A stretch of 64,000 bases of DNA from assembly GCF_036240795.1 (NCBI RefSeq), contig NZ_CP108454.1, forward strand, positions 3,534,001-3,598,000. The letters are read 5' to 3'. Shown piece after piece: positions 59,797-64,000 of this stretch; position 1 is the stretch's first letter, and each line of letters starts with the position of its first letter. The notes under the pieces are model-generated. The model ran no database searches. It had not been told where the DNA came from and worked only from the letters and a program-made list of their open reading frames with translations. This stretch comes from Streptomyces sp. NBC_01268 (GTDB taxonomy: Bacteria; Actinomycetota; Actinomycetes; Streptomycetales; Streptomycetaceae). A program made the position numbers and the translations under genes.

Positions 59797-61863
59797 GTGG
59801 ACAGAGTCCTCTACGGTCGCGAGGCGGTGTTCCACGACACGGGACTCGCGGCGCGGCTCATCGGGCTCCGCGGCCAGGATTTCGCGCGGGTCGCGTTCGA
59901 GCACGGCGAGGATCCGCCGGTGGTCGTCTTCACGGGCGGGCGCGGCATGGGCAAGTCCGCCCTGCTCAAACAGCTCCGCAACACCTACAAGGGCGCCACC
60001 CCGCTCGCGCTGATCGACTGCGACCGGATCGAGCCGCCCGCCGACCACGGGCCCGGCTGGACCGAGCTCACGGGCGCGCTCGCCGAGCTCGCCGTCCAGC
60101 TGTCGCCGCGGGTGACCGGGGCGAAGTCCGTGCAGTTCCCGCGGCTCTCGCTCGGTCTGGTCGCGGTCGCCTCCATCAGCTGGACCCAGGAGGACGAGGA
60201 GCGGGCCCAGCGCGACCTCCAGCGGCTCGGCCCGGTCCTGTCGACCGTCGACGCCACCAAGGGCGCCGCCACCAACTGGGTCACCAAGGTCCTCACCAAG
60301 CTGGCCGCCACCTTCGCCGACGCCGCCGCACCGCTGGCCGGGCTGCTCGCCGAGGCCACCGTGGAGACGGTCCTGGAGGAGGTGTTCGGCCGCTTCCACC
60401 AGAAGTCCGAGAACTGGTACGGGAGTTACCGCAACGCCGGCGGCCGCGGCAAGGCCGGCCTCCAGCAGCTCGCCATCGACTTCGAGGCGGCCGGGCGGCG
60501 CCGCCAGGAGGCCGAGGACTTCCTCGTCGGCGCGCTCGTCGAGGACCTGGGCCAGGCGTACAAGGGCCTGACCCGGGTCGGCACCCGCCGCGGGCGGCCC
60601 GTCCTGCTCCTCGACAACGCCCACGGCGACCTCGGCCGCCGGCTCGTCGAACCGGTCCTGCGCGCCCGCCACGACGGCCGCCGCGACAAGGTGGTCGTCT
60701 TCGCCACCTCCCGGGTCAGCCGGCACGAGGGCATGCGCCACGCCCGCCGCCTGCGGCTGCCCGAGACCACCCACCGGGCGCCCTGCGAGCGCGGCGGCGA
60801 CGTCACCTCCGGCATCCTCGCCGTCGAGCTGACCCCGCTGTCCGCCGCCCAGACCCAGGCCGCCTTCGACCGCCTCGACCCCTCCGGGCTGACCCCCGCC
60901 GAACTGGCCCGCGGCGTGCACCGGCTGACCGGCGGCCGCCCGCTGGGCGTGACGCTGCTCGGGCAGGCCGCCGCCGAGACGCCGCGCGCCGAACGGCCCG
61001 CGCTCACCCCCGGCGCCCTCCTCGACCGCGACGTGGAACTCCGCGAGGACGCCCACCCGGTGCCCGTCGCCCCGGCCCTGCTCGCCGCGCTCCTCCCGCA
61101 GCCGCGCCTGGAGCCCTTCACCGTGCTGGCCGCCGCCCACGACGAGGGGTCGGCCCGGCTGCTCGCCCGCACCCGGCTGCACACCGAGTCCCGCGACGGC
61201 GACATGGCGCTGCGGGTCCGCGACCAACTGCGCGCCGAGGACTGGCCGGAGGGCCCCGAGCACTTCGTCGCCGACCCGCTGCTACGCGCCCTGCTGCTGC
61301 ACCGGCTGCGCTTCGCCGACGGCGACCACCCGCGCCACGCGGCCTGGCGCGCGGTCCACGAGACCCTGCACCGGCACTACGACCAGGACGCCTTCCGCCC
61401 GTACCGGCTCCATCACGAGCTCGCCCTCGGGCGGGCCGAGGACGCCGTCGCCCATCTGCGGAGCACCTTCCACGAGCTCGACGTGGTGGGCTGGCTGGGC
61501 CGGCTGCGGTTCATCGCCTCCGCCCCGTACCCGCGGGTCGCCGGCCGCACCGGCCCCGATCCGCGCCGTGACGCCGCGCTCGGCCGGCAGGCGCCGGACC
61601 GGCTGCCCGCCGGGCTGGACGCGGAGGCGACCGAACTCCACCTGTCCGTACGGCGCCTGCTGCACGCCGTATGGCTGCTCACCGATCCGCTCGCCCTGCC
61701 CGACGACGACGTCACCGAGAAGCTGGCGCACGAGCTGCGCCAGCTGTCCGGGCGCCATCTGACCGGCAACAGCCCGTTGTGGGACGCGGCCACCCACTGG
61801 CCGAGGGACATTCACGCCTGGCGGCGCCTGTCGCTGCCGCCGGGCCGCGAGGACGGAGTCTGA
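59797..61863 (+). CDS. Large P-loop NTPase of unknown function
   Basis: 688 residues from GTG 59797. The Walker A motif GGRGMGKS is at 47-54, and a Walker B-like VLLLDNAHGD near 270 follows a ~200-residue helical insertion; then ATSRVSRHEG and a ~350-residue helical C-terminal part. This layout resembles STAND/AAA-type signalling NTPases (NACHT-like core with downstream sensor), but no sensor repeat is recognised. Four nt downstream is a gene for a membrane-anchored periplasmic-binding-type protein. The pairing suggests a cytoplasmic NTPase reporting on an extracellular ligand; inference only. Confidence 0.75.
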   Translation: MDRVLYGREAVFHDTGLAARLIGLRGQDFARVAFEHGEDPPVVVFTGGRGMGKSALLKQLRNTYKGATPLALIDCDRIEPPADHGPGWTELTGALAELAVQLSPRVTGAKSVQFPRLSLGLVAVASISWTQEDEERAQRDLQRLGPVLSTVDATKGAATNWVTKVLTKLAATFADAAAPLAGLLAEATVETVLEEVFGRFHQKSENWYGSYRNAGGRGKAGLQQLAIDFEAAGRRRQEAEDFLVGALVEDLGQAYKGLTRVGTRRGRPVLLLDNAHGDLGRRLVEPVLRARHDGRRDKVVVFATSRVSRHEGMRHARRLRLPETTHRAPCERGGDVTSGILAVELTPLSAAQTQAAFDRLDPSGLTPAELARGVHRLTGGRPLGVTLLGQAAAETPRAERPALTPGALLDRDVELREDAHPVPVAPALLAALLPQPRLEPFTVLAAAHDEGSARLLARTRLHTESRDGDMALRVRDQLRAEDWPEGPEHFVADPLLRALLLHRLRFADGDHPRHAAWRAVHETLHRHYDQDAFRPYRLHHELALGRAEDAVAHLRSTFHELDVVGWLGRLRFIASAPYPRVAGRTGPDPRRDAALGRQAPDRLPAGLDAEATELHLSVRRLLHAVWLLTDPLALPDDDVTEKLAHELRQLSGRHLTGNSPLWDAATHWPRDIHAWRRLSLPPGREDGV

Positions 61864-61867
61864 GGCC

Positions 61868-63400
61868 ATGGCCAACCGGCTGCGCAACCGTTACCTCTAC
61901 ACCCCGAGACAGAAGCTGTTCGCCGGCCTGATCGCCCTGGTCGTCCTCGGCGTGCCGCTGTTCTACGGGATCCGGGCCTGGGTCACTCCGGAGGACCGTT
62001 CCTGCGCGACGGGCGTGGAGCGCCCCCAGGGCTCCACCGAGTGCATCGGCGTCAACGGCGACGGCTACGCCTTCGGCGTCGACGGCCTGACCGAGGTCGC
62101 CGGGCTCATCCAGCGCGAGAACGCCACGCTGCGGCCCGACACGTACGCCACCGTCGCCGTCCTCCTCCCGCTGACCTCGCCCGACCCGGGCATGCGGGTC
62201 AAGGTCCTGCACGAGCTGCAGGGCGCCTACGCCCGCCAGTACCGGGCCAACCACGAGTCCAACAGCGAGACCCCGAAGATCCGGCTGGTCCTCGCCAACA
62301 CCGGCAAGGGCAACGCCCACTGGCAGAGCACCGTGGAGCAGCTGAAGGGCATGACCGACGGTCCCGCCCGGCTGCGCGCGGTCACCGGCGTCGCCACCTC
62401 CTCCACCGAGATACGCCAGGCGGTGGCGGCTCTGACCGGCGCCGGCATCGCCGTCGTCGGCACCACCATCACCGCCGACGACATCGCCAACGGGCCCGGC
62501 CACAACACGTACCCCGGCCTCGCCCGGGTCTCCCCGACCAACAGCGACGAGGCGAAGGCCCTCGCCCACTTCGGCAAGGTGAACGCCGCCAAGGCCCTCC
62601 TCGTCCAGGACACCCGCAACGGCGACCACTACACCGACACCCTGAAGGCGGCGTTCTCCGCCTCCCTCAAGGGCGCCCCCTACGAGCCGCAGCTGTTCAC
62701 CTCGCCGCCGGACCCGACCGAGGAGGGCACCACCGCCAACACCTTCCGGCAGATCACCCACCTCATCTGCGACACCCGCGCCGAGACGGTCTTCTTCGCC
62801 GGCCGCCACACCCAGCTGCGCCAGTTCATCAACGCGCTGGGCTCCCGCGGCTGCACCGAGCGCCCGTTCACCATCCTCACCGGCGACGAGGGCTCCTACC
62901 TGGGCAACGACACCCAGCTGAACCGGGCCGCCCTCAAGGCGCGGCTGACCGTCCGCTACGCCTCGCTCGCCCACCCCGACGCCTGGCGCCCCGCCCCCGG
63001 CCGGCCGGTCCCGGCGACGGGCGGTTCGACGATCGCGTACGACACCTTCGTCGGCGACATCGCCCGCGCCGCCAAGAAGCCGGTGGCGCTCGCCGACGGG
63101 CAGGCGATCGTCGCCTACGACGCGATGGCGACGGCCGTCCACGCGATCCGCCAGGCCACCCCGGACAAGGCCGCGTACCCGGAGCTCGCGGACGTCCCGG
63201 TGCAGTGGCCGCAGGTGAAGGGCTCCCTGCGGGTGCAGGGCGCGAGCGGCTGGATCTGCCTGGACAACTTCGGCAACCCGTACAACAAGGCCGTCCCGAT
63301 CGTCGAGCTCGCCCAGGACGGCACCCAGCGCTTCGTCGCGATCGCCTGGCCGGAGGGCAGGCCCCCGGCGGAGAGCTGCCTGCCGCCCGCCAAGGGGTGA
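61868..63400 (+). CDS. Membrane-anchored type-1 periplasmic-binding-like protein
   Basis: 510 residues from ATG 61868, 4 nt after the NTPase. A basic N-terminus (NRLRNRYLYTPRQK) and one helix (about 17-37, LFAGLIALVVLGVPLFYG) anchor it with the rest outside. The bulk fits the branched-chain amino acid/Leu-Ile-Val binding-protein fold: VAVLLPLTSPDPGMRVKVLHELQGAYARQY, ITGVATSSTEIRQAV-like segment at ~175, and two Cys pairs likely disulfide-bonded (ICDTRAE/GCTERP). No permease or ABC ATPase is coded nearby, so a transport role is doubtful; a sensor for the adjacent NTPase is the alternative. Confidence 0.8.
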   Translation: MANRLRNRYLYTPRQKLFAGLIALVVLGVPLFYGIRAWVTPEDRSCATGVERPQGSTECIGVNGDGYAFGVDGLTEVAGLIQRENATLRPDTYATVAVLLPLTSPDPGMRVKVLHELQGAYARQYRANHESNSETPKIRLVLANTGKGNAHWQSTVEQLKGMTDGPARLRAVTGVATSSTEIRQAVAALTGAGIAVVGTTITADDIANGPGHNTYPGLARVSPTNSDEAKALAHFGKVNAAKALLVQDTRNGDHYTDTLKAAFSASLKGAPYEPQLFTSPPDPTEEGTTANTFRQITHLICDTRAETVFFAGRHTQLRQFINALGSRGCTERPFTILTGDEGSYLGNDTQLNRAALKARLTVRYASLAHPDAWRPAPGRPVPATGGSTIAYDTFVGDIARAAKKPVALADGQAIVAYDAMATAVHAIRQATPDKAAYPELADVPVQWPQVKGSLRVQGASGWICLDNFGNPYNKAVPIVELAQDGTQRFVAIAWPEGRPPAESCLPPAKG

Positions 63401-63415
63401 CGCCCCGGACGCGCC

Positions 63416-63946
63416 CTACGGCTCCCACCGGGGCCAGGGCGCGTCGTCCCGCCCGTACAGCTCGCGCAGCTCCCGCCAGCGCTCGGGCGCCCAGTCCCGC
63501 CAGTCCGTGGGGTGTCCGTCCAGGGCGCGGGCGAGGCGTTCCAGGTGCTCGTGCCAGCCGGCCAGCATGTCCAGCTTCCCGGCGCGCGTCCCGCGGAACT
63601 CGGCCGTGAAACGCAGCACGGTCGACCCGCCGCCGTCCGGACCGCGTTCCAGGTGGAACCGGATCCGGCCGTGCGGCGGGCCGACCGTGTACTCGGCCAC
63701 GTTGTCGGGGTCCCAGGCGGTCACCCGGCCCGAGACGACCGTGTCGCTGTTCAGCCAGCGGAGCGTGACGTGCCCGTCGAGCCGCGGCTCCAGGGGGTCG
63801 GCCGCGCAGAGCCACTGCGGCAGACCCTCCGGCGAGGCGACGGCCGCCCACACCAGGGGCATCGGGTGCGGGAGTCCGGCCGTGAACCGCAGCAGATGCG
63901 TGTCGCCGTCGTGGGTCTCGCTCCTGCCCCGGGGAATCTCGCTCAT
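63416..63946 (-). CDS. SRPBCC / AHSA1-family protein
   Basis: 176 residues from ATG 63946. START/SRPBCC-like helix-grip fold suggested by the opening LLRFTAGLPHPMPLVWAAVASPEGLPQWLCA and the central VTLRWLNSDTVVSGRVTAWDPDNVAEYTV, with a C-terminal AGWHEHLERLARALDG helix as in AHSA1 (activator of Hsp90 ATPase) relatives. These proteins bind hydrophobic small molecules in a deep pocket. Convergent with the sensor-like gene, 15 nt apart. Nothing further is seen to the right edge. Confidence 0.85.
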   Translation of the reverse strand: MSEIPRGRSETHDGDTHLLRFTAGLPHPMPLVWAAVASPEGLPQWLCAADPLEPRLDGHVTLRWLNSDTVVSGRVTAWDPDNVAEYTVGPPHGRIRFHLERGPDGGGSTVLRFTAEFRGTRAGKLDMLAGWHEHLERLARALDGHPTDWRDWAPERWRELRELYGRDDAPWPRWEP

Positions 63947-64000
63947 ACCTCCAGCGTGACCCCGGGGCCCTTCCCCCGCTAGCGCGGGAGCGGCTCGGCG

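Overview
The window is high-GC (roughly 70 percent or more by eye) actinobacterial DNA that reads as a Streptomyces chromosome. The evidence is dense gene packing, GTG and TTG starts, a recognisable afsR-afsS pair and afsK gene, DUF2690 secreted proteins, and the futalosine-type menaquinone genes mqnE, mqnM, mqnP and mqnL. No tRNA, rRNA, CRISPR array, insertion sequence or prophage gene was seen.

Layout. 1-6.9 kb: the end of an alpha/beta hydrolase, a lipoprotein, an F420-type LLM oxidoreductase, a Tat-exported PHP metallohydrolase, three GNAT acetyltransferases and two AhpD-like proteins. 6.9-17.8 kb: leftward catabolic genes (APC permease, aldehyde dehydrogenase, D-aminoacylase, two LLM oxidoreductases, an SDR, an amidohydrolase), interrupted by two tandem DUF2690 secreted proteins. 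17.9-21.5 kb: afsR and afsS. 21.9-25.9 kb: an acyl-CoA ligase divergent from a thiolase-like lipid-transfer protein, a DUF35 protein and a crotonase. 25.9-31.5 kb: a secreted and a membrane protein, afsK, a VOC protein in the kbpA position and a TetR regulator. 31.6-34.6 kb: a DUF385 deazaflavin oxidoreductase and an acyl-CoA dehydrogenase, divergent from a second thiolase-like protein. 34.7-43.6 kb: an FAD monooxygenase, two tandem ~1,100-residue secreted propeller proteins and a PNPOx-like protein. 43.6-49.4 kb: a long-chain acyl-CoA ligase, an ABC exporter with a DUF4097 protein, and a divergent two-HTH regulator. 49.4-57.3 kb: a DAACS symporter preceded by a cysteine-rich leader ORF, a DUF4229 protein, a GNAT, and the menaquinone genes with an AsnC regulator. 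57.4-64 kb: a small membrane protein, LysR, EamA, a P-loop NTPase paired with a membrane-anchored ligand-binding protein, and an SRPBCC protein.

The strongest unifying signal is a 15-bp palindrome, CTGAC-N5-GTCAG (inner form TGACG-N3-CGTCA). It occurs nine times, and every copy lies just upstream of one of the catabolic units: both LLM units, the amidohydrolase, the ligase/lipid-transfer divergon and the dehydrogenase/lipid-transfer divergon. It ties genes spread over 20 kb, on both sides of and between afsRS and afsK, into one probable TetR-type regulon. The enzyme set (ligase, dehydrogenase, crotonase, thiolase-like plus DUF35, SDR, LLM) resembles actinobacterial sterol or alicyclic-acid degradation.

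A second notable element is a 46-codon leader ORF ending Cys-Cys-Arg, 95 nt upstream of the DAACS symporter. It comes with a stem able to cover the symporter ribosome-binding site, suggesting cysteine-responsive attenuation. Functions are read from motifs and remembered family features; no database search was possible.
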